NCBI GenBank assembly: GCA_964405825.1
Contig: CAYOPI010000002.1
Location: 1 to 64,000, forward strand
Length of the DNA stretch: 64,000 nt
Reading direction: 5' to 3'
From: JBHJGM01 sp964405825
GTDB taxonomy: Bacteria > Verrucomicrobiota > Verrucomicrobiia > Opitutales > JBHJGM01
This document shows, piece by piece, positions 1-8,301 of the stretch; within the stretch, counting starts at the first letter, position 1; every line of letters begins with the position of its first letter. Under the pieces are notes generated by a model. That model saw only the letters and a list, made by a program, of their open reading frames with translations. It was not told the origin of the DNA and did not search any database. The position numbers were made by a program, and so were the translations under genes.

Positions 1-205
1 AGAGACGGCGGTTGGGCTTCTGCCACATCAGCTTCGCCGGCACAAAGAGGACCAGCGCGGGCAAAAGGCACAGAAGCGCCAGTCCCCACGGGAGCCATTG
101 GTAGAGCATCAAAAACGCCACCAGAAAAACGGTGGCGTTGATGCTCTTGTAAGTTCGCCAGGGACCCATCAAAGAGAATCGCCGCGGCTTCGCCCAAGGG
201 AACAC
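1..205 (-). CDS. Partial membrane protein, N-terminal part only
   Basis: The open frame runs off the left edge, so only the N-terminus is visible. The chosen GTG (203-205) directly follows the TAG of the upstream lipoprotein gene, which suggests translational coupling. An ATG at 167-169 is the alternative start. A short basic N-terminus (WAKPRRFS) is followed by two hydrophobic stretches, INATVFLVAFLMLYQWLPW and GLALLCLLPALVLFV, and then a basic segment, as in a multi-pass inner-membrane protein. I do not recognise the family. The coupling suggests it works with, or is co-expressed with, the lipoprotein. Confidence 0.5.
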   Translation of the reverse strand, partial: MFPWAKPRRFSLMGPWRTYKSINATVFLVAFLMLYQWLPWGLALLCLLPALVLFVPAKLMWQKPNRRL

Positions 206-1144
206 CTAGAAACCGGTCGCGCCGAGGTCGCCGCCAGCGCCGACGCTGATCGGCACCTGCACCTCGGCAAAGCCGGGGGCCTCGAAGAAGAGCGTGCCGC
301 TGCCGGCGCGTCCGCCTTCGATCACGATGCTCACGGTGCGCTGCCCCGACGGAATGTTGACCGGCGGCATGATGACCGAGTTGGGCACGTCGGTGGTCAC
401 GTTGACGGCCAGGCCACCGGCGGGGGCCGCGTTGTCCAGGCCGATGACCATGGTGGTGCGCTCACCCGGGGCGATGTCGATCGTCTCGGGGGTGATGAAA
501 AAGCGGGACGCATCCACGAGGAACTTTCCGACCGGGATGACGCTGTCGGCCGAGTGCCACTGCACGTCGTACTCGCGCCCGGCCGCCAGCGGCGGTACGG
601 TGAAGGCAATGGCGTTGGGCGAGTCGTAACGGGTCTGCGCCTCGTAGCCGCCAACGACAATGACGTCGCCGGGGTTGAAGCCCGCACCCAGCACGGGAAT
701 CGTGGAGCCGACCGGGCCACGGCTGGATTGCAGCGTGACGACGTACTTGTTGGTCAGCAGGAGCTGGTAGGGCTCGCCCTTTTCGGGATCCTGCACGCGG
801 CGCTCACGTTCGCCGCCGAGCCGATCCACCTTGTAGTCGAGGATGTAGTAATAAAAGGCGCTGCTGCGCTCCGGCGGCATTACGAAATCGTAGAAGAAGA
901 TCTTCTCGCCGGTCTCGCTGCGCACCATGTCGCGCTGCTGGCCGTCGATGACGACGAAGGCCTGCAGCGAATCGTCCAGGACGGAACCGTCCGGCAGCGA
1001 TGCGCTCATGGTCAGGCGATAGATGCCCGACGGGTTTTGGGGTACGCGCGTACTGGTGAGGTTATTCAGTCGAGTGTTGCAGCCCCCCAGCAACCCGACA
1101 CATAGCAAGACAAACCCCCAGGTAACGAACTTCCGCTCCTTCAT
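206..1144 (-). CDS. Lipoprotein with IPT/TIG-like region, function unknown
   Basis: The start is the ATG at 1142-1144, giving MKERKF. An in-frame TTG lies six codons upstream but lacks support. A basic start, a hydrophobic core and a lipobox (LLGGC, Cys at residue 22) show a lipoprotein exported by Sec and processed by signal peptidase II. The middle part (about residues 145-200: GPVGSTIPVLGAGFNPGD) reads like an IPT/TIG or quinoprotein-like Ig fold, and the rest is beta-rich. It has no catalytic motif I can name. It diverges from hemW with only 31 bases between the starts, and it is followed without a gap by the partial membrane protein. Confidence 0.75.
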   Translation of the reverse strand: MKERKFVTWGFVLLCVGLLGGCNTRLNNLTSTRVPQNPSGIYRLTMSASLPDGSVLDDSLQAFVVIDGQQRDMVRSETGEKIFFYDFVMPPERSSAFYYYILDYKVDRLGGERERRVQDPEKGEPYQLLLTNKYVVTLQSSRGPVGSTIPVLGAGFNPGDVIVVGGYEAQTRYDSPNAIAFTVPPLAAGREYDVQWHSADSVIPVGKFLVDASRFFITPETIDIAPGERTTMVIGLDNAAPAGGLAVNVTTDVPNSVIMPPVNIPSGQRTVSIVIEGGRAGSGTLFFEAPGFAEVQVPISVGAGGDLGATGF

Positions 1145-1175
1145 ACTGATAGAAAGCGCCAAACTAGGTCAGCCC

Positions 1176-2405
1176 GTGAACGCACTGCAAGAAAAAGCGC
1201 TCCCGTTATCAACAGGCGGTTACGGGGTGTACGTCCACGTGCCGTTTTGTGCGAGCACCTGCGACTTCTGCGCGTTCTACCAGGAAGCCCCCGATCGGCA
1301 GGGCCTGCAGCGCTACCTTGAGGGCATCGAAACGGAGATTGCCCGGATGGACCTGCCTGCGCAGGCCGCGACGGTCTTCTTTGGCGGCGGCACCCCGGGA
1401 TTGCTCACCGCCAGCGACCTCGAGCGGCTCTGTGCGGCGATCCGCCCACTGGCCGGGCCGGAAGGTTTTGCCGAATGGACCATCGAACTGGCCCCCTCCA
1501 CGGTGAAGGCCGACAAGCTGCGGGTGCTGCGGGAGGCCGGTGTGACGCGCGTTTCCCTGGGCGTGCAGAGCTTCGACGAGGGTCTGCTGGAGGCCCTCGG
1601 GCGGCGGCAATCGGCGCGGCAGGCCCGTGAGGCCTATGCGCTGATCCGTGACGCAGGCTTTCCCAGCGTCAACCTGGACCTGATCTTCGCCATCCCCGGG
1701 CAGGACCGTCCGGCGTTGGAGGCCGATTTGCAGGCTGCCATCGACCTGGAGCCCGACCACCTTTCCACCTACTGCCTGACCTTTGAGGAGGACACCGCGC
1801 TGTTCGTGCGCCTGAGCGAGGGCCAGCTGTCCATCGACCCGGACCGCGAAGCCGAACTCTACCGGCGCGCCTGGAGCTTTCTGGACGAGCGTGGTTACCC
1901 GCAGTACGAGGTGTCCAATTTTGCGCGTCCCGGCCACGCTTCGCTGCACAACCTCAATACCTGGCGAATGGGCGCGTGGTACGGACTGGGACCAGCGGCC
2001 GCCTCGCAATGGGAACAGGAACGCTTCATGAACGTGCCGGACCTCCAGCGCTGGCTCGAGGGTCTGGCCCGGGGCCGTCCGGAACGGGTTGAGGAAGTCC
2101 GCCTGACGCCGGAGCTGCTTTTGACCGATCGCCTGATCTTTGGGCTGCGCACGGTCGACGGAGTCAGCCTGGACGCGTTGCGCGAGCGCTTTGGCGGGCC
2201 GGCGGTGGAGGCGGTGGCGTCCTGGGACCTGTGGGCCCAGTGGCGGGAGGCCGGCTGGCTGGAAGCGGATACCTCCACCCTGCGCCTGAGCCTGAAAGGG
2301 CGACTGCTGGCCGACCGGCTCGGGGTCGCGATTCTGGAAACGCAGGAGAAGGAATGTGCAATGCGTCAGATAAGTATTGATAATAACGCGAAAGCTCGGG
2401 CATAA
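1176..2405 (+). CDS. hemW: Radical SAM haem chaperone HemW
   Basis: HemW inserts haem into client proteins and was long mis-named as oxygen-independent coproporphyrinogen oxidase. The radical SAM cluster motif is visible as HVPFCASTCDFCAF (Cys 25, 29, 32). It is followed by the FFGGGTPG motif, by RVSLGVQSFD, and by the haem-binding-like HNLNTW segment leading to GLGPAAAS. The C-terminal part has the HemW winged-helix look (TDRLIFGLRTVDG). The longer open frame upstream overlaps the divergent lipoprotein, so I chose GTG 1176, preceded by a weak AGG; this gives 409 residues, normal for HemW. It lies 185 bases before the transport cluster on the same strand, but nothing ties it to that cluster functionally. 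Confidence 0.9.
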   Translation: MNALQEKALPLSTGGYGVYVHVPFCASTCDFCAFYQEAPDRQGLQRYLEGIETEIARMDLPAQAATVFFGGGTPGLLTASDLERLCAAIRPLAGPEGFAEWTIELAPSTVKADKLRVLREAGVTRVSLGVQSFDEGLLEALGRRQSARQAREAYALIRDAGFPSVNLDLIFAIPGQDRPALEADLQAAIDLEPDHLSTYCLTFEEDTALFVRLSEGQLSIDPDREAELYRRAWSFLDERGYPQYEVSNFARPGHASLHNLNTWRMGAWYGLGPAAASQWEQERFMNVPDLQRWLEGLARGRPERVEEVRLTPELLLTDRLIFGLRTVDGVSLDALRERFGGPAVEAVASWDLWAQWREAGWLEADTSTLRLSLKGRLLADRLGVAILETQEKECAMRQISIDNNAKARA

Positions 2406-2504
2406 AAAATGCCTTCTCTCGGAACTCCGTTGTGCTCTGAATAGTTTAAAACTTGCCAGTGCGAAACTTACGATTCGAAATCCAGACTCCCGTCCGAGGA
2501 GATT

Positions 2505-2569
2505 GTCTCTTGCGCCCCGGGAGACAGATACCCCTGTAGACCAACCCCTGGCCGTTGTCCCGAACGGCC
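2505..2569 (+). promoter_or_regulatory. Two hairpins in the leader of the transport cluster
   Basis: The 185-base gap between hemW and the first OPT-like gene holds two inverted repeats. The first pairs GTCTC (2505-2509) with GAGAC (2521-2525). The second pairs GGCCGTT (2550-2556) with AACGGCC (2563-2569) around a six-base loop, ending 21 bases before the ATG at 2591. Neither is followed by a T-run, so they are unlikely to be an intrinsic terminator for hemW. They may form a structured 5' leader; this is inference. Confidence 0.35.
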
Positions 2570-2590
2570 CCGTCTCTGTCTGAAGCCCTG

Positions 2591-4627
2591 ATGTCGATAC
2601 GGTCCATTCTGCTCGGTTTCCTCGCCGTCGCATTCATTTGCGGGGTCTCCTATTTCAACAATCACGTTATTGAGCAGACGTTTCTGGTCGGCAATCACCT
2701 GCCCCTGGTCGTGTTTGGCGGGCTGGTGCTGTTCCTGTTGACGGTCAACCCTTTGCTGGGGCTGATCGGCGACGGAACGTGGGCCCTGCGCGGGCGTGAG
2801 CTGGCCGTGATCGTGGCGATGAGCCTGGCCGCGGCGGTGATACCGGGCTCGGGCTTCCTGCGGGGCTTCACGGCGATGGTGATCCTGCCGCACCACTATA
2901 ACCAGAAAGAGCAGGGCTGGCAGAACGCCGATCTGCTGGGCCAAACGCCGGACATCCTGCTGGCCGACACCTCCGACAGCAGCGGCGACCCGGGGGTCGT
3001 GAGTGATTTTATCAGCGGGCTGCAAAGCGGCGACGATCGCATTGGCGTGGGCGACATTCCCTGGGCGGGCCTGGACACGGTCTTTGTTTTCTGGCTGCCG
3101 CTGATGCTGATTCTGTGGGCCGGGCTGATCGGCCTGGCGCTGGTCTACCACCAGCAGTGGGCCCACCACGAACACCTCCCCTACCCGATCGCCAAGATCA
3201 CCGACGCGCTGTTGCCCGATCGGGGAACCCGGGGCGTGGGTACGGTCTTTCGAGACCGAGGCTTCCAGGTGGCGATGACCCTGGTGGTCGTGATTCACCT
3301 GGTGCGCTACCTCTACGCGCAGGACTGGGGCCTGTTCGACATCAATCTCAGGATCCAGCTGCAGTCCTTTGTGCAGCCGCTGCACAACGCCTACCGGGGT
3401 CCGCTGTATTTCCTGAATTTTGACCTGTTCTTCGCGGTCATCGGGGTCGCCTACTTTCTCTCGCGCGACGTGTCCTTCTCGCTGGGGCTGGGCCCTTTTC
3501 TGTGGGTCGCGGTCAACGGGACCTTCACCATCTACGGAACCAATCTGCGAGGCGGCGGGGTCTTCGCGGCCGACACTTTCGTGCTCTACGGCGCCTACTT
3601 CGGGCTCTTCCTGATGGTGCTCTACACCGGGCGCTTCTTCTACAAGAACGTGCTCTTTCGTGCCGTTGGCGTGCGAACGCCCGAGCGGCCCGAGAGTTAC
3701 GCCGTGTGGGGCATGCGGGTCTTCCTGGCGTCGATGCTGACCTTTGTCGTCTCGATCTGGCTGATCGGGGTGGACTGGCAACTGGCGGTCATCTTCATGG
3801 TGGCCATCCTGGTGGTTTTCACCGGGATGTCGCGGATCATCGCGGAAACCGGGCTGTTCTGGATCCAGCCGCTGTTGTACCCTTCGGTGCTGCTGCTGGG
3901 GCTGTTTGGCGCGCAGGCGCTGGGGCCGGAGATGGTGCTGATCCTGGGCCTGTTGGGCGTCGTGATCATCGCTGACCCCCGGGAGGCCTTCATGCCCTAC
4001 ATCGTCAACGCGCTGAAGATCGTGGAGCAGCGCAAGGTGTCGGTGGGGCGGTCCGGTGGCCTGCTTCTGGGTGCGCTGGTCGTGGGGCTGATGGTCGCCG
4101 TACCGGTCACCCTCTATTGGCAGTACAATGGCGGTCGTCCCAACATCGACGACTACGCTTATACCCAGATGGCACCAAAGGCCTTCAAGGACACGCTGCA
4201 GGTGCAGCAGCGCCTGGACGCCCAGGGAATGCTGGAAGAGGCCCGCGAGGTCGACGGCTGGGCGCGGCTGGGCGCGCTCTCCCCCAATGCCACCAGCCTG
4301 ACGGCTTTCAGCACCGGGCTTGGACTGGTCCTTCTCTTTGCCTTCGCGCGGCTGCGCTTCACCAGATGGCCGCTGCACCCGGTCATGTTCCTGACCTGGA
4401 CCACCTGGTCGATGAACGTGTTTGCGGTGAACTTCCTGATTGGCTGGTTCATCAAAACGGTGGTGCAGAAGTACGGCGGCGAAGGCGCGCACAAACGGGT
4501 GGCCCCGGTCATGATCGGACTGATCGCCGGAGAGCTGCTGGGGGCGCTCCTGCCCGTCATTATCAGCGTGGGCTACTATTTCGCCACCGGCGAGAAGCTG
4601 GAGAAATTCAACGTCTTCCCGGGATGA
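2591..4627 (+). CDS. OPT/DUF6785-like polytopic membrane transporter, copy 1
   Basis: This is a 678-residue integral membrane protein with about 12-14 hydrophobic segments and a hydrophilic loop near residues 115-160. It resembles the oligopeptide-transporter-like DUF6784/DUF6785 proteins found in Verrucomicrobiota, Planctomycetota and relatives. A signature EHLPYPIAK at about residue 194 matches ERLPFPLAT at the same place in the second copy (13417-15447). MSRIIAETGLF around residue 415 is also typical of the family. The ATG at 2591 was chosen because a hydrophobic segment begins directly after it; there is no clear ribosome-binding site. The stop overlaps the next start (ATGA). Substrate unknown; peptide or peptide-like compounds are inferred from the OPT resemblance. 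Confidence 0.75.
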   Translation: MSIRSILLGFLAVAFICGVSYFNNHVIEQTFLVGNHLPLVVFGGLVLFLLTVNPLLGLIGDGTWALRGRELAVIVAMSLAAAVIPGSGFLRGFTAMVILPHHYNQKEQGWQNADLLGQTPDILLADTSDSSGDPGVVSDFISGLQSGDDRIGVGDIPWAGLDTVFVFWLPLMLILWAGLIGLALVYHQQWAHHEHLPYPIAKITDALLPDRGTRGVGTVFRDRGFQVAMTLVVVIHLVRYLYAQDWGLFDINLRIQLQSFVQPLHNAYRGPLYFLNFDLFFAVIGVAYFLSRDVSFSLGLGPFLWVAVNGTFTIYGTNLRGGGVFAADTFVLYGAYFGLFLMVLYTGRFFYKNVLFRAVGVRTPERPESYAVWGMRVFLASMLTFVVSIWLIGVDWQLAVIFMVAILVVFTGMSRIIAETGLFWIQPLLYPSVLLLGLFGAQALGPEMVLILGLLGVVIIADPREAFMPYIVNALKIVEQRKVSVGRSGGLLLGALVVGLMVAVPVTLYWQYNGGRPNIDDYAYTQMAPKAFKDTLQVQQRLDAQGMLEEAREVDGWARLGALSPNATSLTAFSTGLGLVLLFAFARLRFTRWPLHPVMFLTWTTWSMNVFAVNFLIGWFIKTVVQKYGGEGAHKRVAPVMIGLIAGELLGALLPVIISVGYYFATGEKLEKFNVFPG

Positions 4628-5550
4628 TTGCTTTGAGTACACGGCGCACGGTCTGGCACGAACTGCAGGTGGAGACTCCCGAGGATTGGGAGCTGCTGCA
4701 GTATGCCCGCGAGGTGAAGGAAGGCCGGCTGGGCTGGGCCGACCGGCATCACTACCGCCTCGAAATCGGGTACCGCGAAGTCGAAGCCGAGCCCAACCTC
4801 ACCCGCTTCCTGAGCGACTACAAGGTCAAGCTGGAGGTGCAGGAGGCGCGCAAGATCAAGGACGTGCGCGCGGAAGGCTGGCCGGGCATCTGCGCGCATC
4901 ACGACGGGCGCTTCACCACGCGGTTTTTCCGCCACCTGGCTCCGCAACGCTACCTGGTGGAGGTGGTCTTTGCCTGGCCCGAGGGACGCGACGCCGGCCT
5001 CGAGCGCGAAATCCTGCGCAGTGTGGAGGGCCTGCGGGCCCGACCCGAACCCGAGCCCGGCAACGCCGATTTGCCCGACAGCCTCACCACCGATGCGCCC
5101 CGCCAGTTCGAAGCCTTCGGGCTCAATCTGGAAGTTGGCGTGGAGTGGCAGCTTCGCGAAACCAAGGTAGAGCCGGCGCTGGCCCGGCTGGTCTTCGGCC
5201 CGCAGAATCGCGACCGTTTCGAGAAGCGTTTCGAGCGCTACGGCATGGTGGATCTCTGGCTGGAAGGCTCGCTGGAGGACTGGCTGCGGCAGCAACTGCC
5301 GACCAAGGCGAGCGTCCTGGAAACCGACGTCGTCCACCTCTCGGGGCACGAGGTGGTGAAGCTCACCGGCACCATGCCGCGCGAGAGTATGATTGCCCGT
5401 CTGCAGGGACCCTTGCACATTCAGGCGGCGGCCTGGCGCTGTCCCGAGGATGGCCGGCTGTATCACCTGCGAAGCGTCGCTCCGGCGGAACCTTCGCCCA
5501 ACCACCGGGACAGTCTTCGTTGCTGTCCTGCATTTTGCTTTTCCCTGTGA
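4624..5550 (+). CDS. Unknown soluble protein of the transport cluster
   Basis: This 308-residue protein has no signal peptide and no membrane segment, so it is probably cytoplasmic. It starts at an ATG overlapping the previous stop (ATGA) and ends overlapping the GTG of the PqqD-like gene (GTGA), strong signs of translational coupling at both ends. It is rich in charged and aromatic residues. The two halves show a similar pattern: PEDWELLQYAREVKEGRLGW near residue 17 and GVEWQLRETKVEPALARLVF near residue 172, each followed by an R-rich segment and a W-L motif. This suggests an internal duplication, seen by eye only. I recognise no enzyme motif. Its place between an OPT-like transporter and a PqqD-like protein argues for a dedicated accessory role. 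Confidence 0.65.
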   Translation: MIALSTRRTVWHELQVETPEDWELLQYAREVKEGRLGWADRHHYRLEIGYREVEAEPNLTRFLSDYKVKLEVQEARKIKDVRAEGWPGICAHHDGRFTTRFFRHLAPQRYLVEVVFAWPEGRDAGLEREILRSVEGLRARPEPEPGNADLPDSLTTDAPRQFEAFGLNLEVGVEWQLRETKVEPALARLVFGPQNRDRFEKRFERYGMVDLWLEGSLEDWLRQQLPTKASVLETDVVHLSGHEVVKLTGTMPRESMIARLQGPLHIQAAAWRCPEDGRLYHLRSVAPAEPSPNHRDSLRCCPAFCFSL

Positions 5551-5972
5551 ACACCCTCAGCTCCCCGAAAGAGGCCCGGAACTGGCTCCGCGAACAAGGT
5601 GAGTGGAACGGCTTGCTGCGTGCCAAGGTCGTGCGAAACGAGGCCGCCCGGGTGCAGGGCGACCCGCGCCGGGAGCTGCGCATCACCGTCAAGCAGAAGC
5701 CCCAGGGCTGGCTCGTGCCGCCGCTTTCGTGGATGCTGCGCCCGGCCGAGGAAAAGGAGGTCCACCTCGACCGCACCGGCTGCGCCGTTTACGAAATGTG
5801 CCACCCGCACAACACCGTCGAGGACATCGTGGACCGCTTTGCCCAGGAGCACCGCCTGAGCTTTCACGAGGCCCGGGTGGCCGTGTTCAATTACCTTTAC
5901 GGGCTGGTCCAGCGCGGTGTGCTGGTGCTGGTGCTGCCGCGAACCGAAGGAGACGCCGATGAAAGCCTTTGA
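5547..5972 (+). CDS. PqqD-like peptide-binding domain protein
   Basis: PqqD-family domains bind ribosomal peptides and present them to modifying enzymes or transporters. The C-terminal 80 or so residues of this 141-residue protein have the family pattern: LDRTGCAVYEMCHPHNTVED, then IVDRF, then a helix and FNYLYGLVQRGVLVLVLP. The first 50 residues are basic and do not belong to the domain. The GTG at 5547 overlaps the upstream stop by four bases, and the end overlaps the next gene by 14 bases. No radical SAM maturase or precursor-peptide gene sits inside the cluster, so the partner may be one of the transport proteins. The domain assignment is by pattern, not by search. Confidence 0.7.
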   Translation: MNTLSSPKEARNWLREQGEWNGLLRAKVVRNEAARVQGDPRRELRITVKQKPQGWLVPPLSWMLRPAEEKEVHLDRTGCAVYEMCHPHNTVEDIVDRFAQEHRLSFHEARVAVFNYLYGLVQRGVLVLVLPRTEGDADESL

Positions 5973-7434
5973 AGTCAAGGAACAGCCCCGCATGGGCCTC
6001 AAGCAGCTCTTCGATCTAACCCTGGTGGGGATCAAGTACCGGCTGTTCCGCTCCTTCATGACGATGCTGGTCATCACCGTGGCCATCGCCTTTTTGATGA
6101 ACATGCTCTCGGGCAGCCTGATTCAGCGGTCGGCGCTCAACGAGGTGGACACGCGCATCGATGAACTGCGTCTGGCCCTGAGCTGGCAGACCCGCCTGTC
6201 CCAGCGCATGACCGGCGAACAGGTCATCCAGGATATCGCCGGGGCAACCGCCGGATCGGTCTCCTTTCAGGAGGCCATGACCTTCGGACAGATGGATGAA
6301 GCCGAGACGGTGTCCCTGATCGAACTGGCCGAGGAAGCGCAAACCTACCTCACCTTCTTCGAGCGCCTGGACTTCTCCCCGCGTTTCGCCCTGCTGCAGA
6401 CCCGCGAGTTGAGCCCGCGCATCTTTGACCGCCTGCAGGACCCCGGCGAGTGGGAGGCTTTCAAGACGCGCCTGGAAGGCCTGCGCTCGGTGCGGTTCAT
6501 CACCGAAATCGAGGTCTTTGAAGCCTTCCTGCAGAAGTGGCCCGGACTGAAGGAAAGCGTCAGCGGGATCGCCCGGCAGCGAAACGCGGCGGTGGAGACC
6601 CTCCGGCCCCGTTTGCAGAACCCTTCGGTCATGCGCGCCTTTGAGGAGCTTGACGGCGAGCTGGGCGACGAGGTGCGTGAGGCTGGTTTTGCCCTGGAGA
6701 ACGAACTGGCCGCCAGCATCGCCAAACAGGCTCACGAGGTGGCCGTGGCGACGCGGACCGAGAGCGCGCTCTCCACGGGAATGCGACGCGAACTCGCCGG
6801 CAGAATGGACGTCGAGCCCACCGACATCGACACCAACACCCTCTGGCGTTTCCTGCGCGATGAGGACGACGCCGAGTGGTTCGCCCAAACCTACCGTACG
6901 ATTCGCGCGGACGCCGACCTCAAGCCCGAGGAGCTGGTGGCCGTGGCGCGCCACAAGGGCCAGGAGCAGCGCCTCAGCCAGATTGAGCAGGCTTCCGCCG
7001 GGCTGGGCACGGGGGGCGGTTTCCTTGGGTTGGGCGAGCGGCTGGGCTGGCTGCTGCTGGTCTCGCTGATCGTCTGCGTGGTCGGAATCGCCAACGCCAT
7101 GCTGATGTCCGTCACCGAGCGCTACCGTGAGATCGCCACGCTCAAGTGCCTCGGCGCGCTGGACCGCTCAATTCTCTGGATTTTCGTCATGGAGGCCAGC
7201 CTGCTGGGTCTGGTCGGCGGGCTGATCGGCTCGTTCGTAGGGATGCTGATCGCGCTGGGACGGATGGCGGCCGGCTACGGTGACATTGCCTTTCTGTCCC
7301 TGCCGTTGCTGGGCTTGCTTGGCTCGCTGCTGGGCTCCATCATCCTGGGCACATTGCTGGCGGCGGTGGCCTCTGTTTACCCCTCGCTCAAGGCCGCGCG
7401 CCTGGCACCGATGGAGGCCATGCGCATCGAATAA
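5959..7434 (+). CDS. FtsX-type ABC transporter permease, permease 1
   Basis: This is the membrane subunit of a type VII (MacB/LolCE-like) ABC system. Of 491 residues, one hydrophobic segment lies near the N-terminus (FMTMLVITVAIAFLMNML, about residues 36-53). A long, mainly helical and acidic region follows (about 58-360). Three C-terminal membrane segments come last, with the FtsX hallmarks SVTERYREIATLKCLGA and YPSLKAARLAPMEAMR. The large extracytoplasmic region is helical rather than the beta-rich periplasmic core usual in MacB. A good ribosome-binding site (AAGGAG) precedes the ATG at 5959, inside the end of the PqqD-like gene. The ATPase gene follows 38 bases downstream and is the obvious partner. 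Confidence 0.85.
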   Translation: MKAFEVKEQPRMGLKQLFDLTLVGIKYRLFRSFMTMLVITVAIAFLMNMLSGSLIQRSALNEVDTRIDELRLALSWQTRLSQRMTGEQVIQDIAGATAGSVSFQEAMTFGQMDEAETVSLIELAEEAQTYLTFFERLDFSPRFALLQTRELSPRIFDRLQDPGEWEAFKTRLEGLRSVRFITEIEVFEAFLQKWPGLKESVSGIARQRNAAVETLRPRLQNPSVMRAFEELDGELGDEVREAGFALENELAASIAKQAHEVAVATRTESALSTGMRRELAGRMDVEPTDIDTNTLWRFLRDEDDAEWFAQTYRTIRADADLKPEELVAVARHKGQEQRLSQIEQASAGLGTGGGFLGLGERLGWLLLVSLIVCVVGIANAMLMSVTERYREIATLKCLGALDRSILWIFVMEASLLGLVGGLIGSFVGMLIALGRMAAGYGDIAFLSLPLLGLLGSLLGSIILGTLLAAVASVYPSLKAARLAPMEAMRIE

Positions 7435-7472
7435 CCCCGCCGACCAAAACGACTTTCTCTCAACGCCTGTTC

Positions 7473-8294
7473 ATGGAAGATCCCGCAAAGACCCCGCCCG
7501 AAGACACCGCGCCCGCCAACGGTGCGGCCGCCCCGGAAGCCGCGTCGACGCCGGCCGATGACGGCGAGCTGCGGGTGATCATCCGCACGATCAACCTGCG
7601 CAAGATCTACCAGATGAAGAAGGTCGAGACGGTCGCGCTGGCCGGCATCGACTCGGAGATCTACACGGGCGAGTTCATCTCGGTGATGGGCCCCTCGGGC
7701 TCGGGCAAGAGCACCTATTTCAACATGATCGGCGGACTCGACAGCCCCAGCAGCGGCAACGTCTACATCGACGAGGTCGACGTTGCCCAGCTCACCGCCG
7801 AAGAGCTGGCCTTCCTGCGCTGCCATAAAATCGGGTACATCTTCCAGCAGTACAATCTGATTCAGTACATGACGGCCCTGGAAAACGTCACCACGCCGAT
7901 GGTCTTTGGCGGAGTCCCCCCGGACGAGGCTCGCGAGCGCGGGATCGGGCTGCTGGATGTCGTCGGGCTGAAGGAGCGCTGGTTTCACAAGCCCATCGAG
8001 ATGTCCGGCGGGCAGCAACAGCGCGTGGCCATCGCCCGCTCCATGGCCAACACGCCCAGCATTCTGCTCTGCGACGAGCCCACGGCCAACCTGGACTTCA
8101 AGACCGGCCAGGAGATTTTGAACATCCTCCGACGCCTCAACGAAGAACGCGGCGTCACCATCATCTGCGCCACCCACGACCACCGCATGCTCGACATCTG
8201 CGATCGGCTCATGTGGATCCGTGACGGGCAGATCGAGCGGGTGGCCCGGCGTGATGAGGTCACCATCGAACTCGGCTCGGTCGACGAACACTAA
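7473..8294 (+). CDS. ABC transporter ATPase, LolD/MacB type, ATPase 1
   Basis: This is a cytoplasmic nucleotide-binding subunit of 273 residues. It shows Walker A (GPSGSGKST), Q-loop (FQQYNLIQ), the signature in the variant form MSGGQQQR, Walker B (ILLCDEPT), D-loop (ANLD) and H-loop (ATHD). About 30 residues rich in Pro, Ala and Glu precede the domain. It sits between the two FtsX-type permeases and could drive either. The next gene starts seven bases after its stop. The substrate cannot be told from the sequence. Confidence 0.92.
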   Translation: MEDPAKTPPEDTAPANGAAAPEAASTPADDGELRVIIRTINLRKIYQMKKVETVALAGIDSEIYTGEFISVMGPSGSGKSTYFNMIGGLDSPSSGNVYIDEVDVAQLTAEELAFLRCHKIGYIFQQYNLIQYMTALENVTTPMVFGGVPPDEARERGIGLLDVVGLKERWFHKPIEMSGGQQQRVAIARSMANTPSILLCDEPTANLDFKTGQEILNILRRLNEERGVTIICATHDHRMLDICDRLMWIRDGQIERVARRDEVTIELGSVDEH

Positions 8295-8301
8295 CGAACC
8301 C

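Noticed and set aside
2468..4642. A 724-codon open frame on the minus strand
   Set aside because: It is antisense to the OPT-like gene and its product is His/Gln/Arg-rich noise. The plus-strand frame has the membrane profile expected of a real protein.
1176..5972. HemW (radical SAM) plus PqqD-like protein as a RiPP maturation pair
   Set aside because: The radical SAM protein has HemW features (HNLNTW, C-terminal domain), is a normal housekeeping gene, and is separated by 185 bases and an OPT-like gene from the PqqD-like gene. No precursor peptide was seen.
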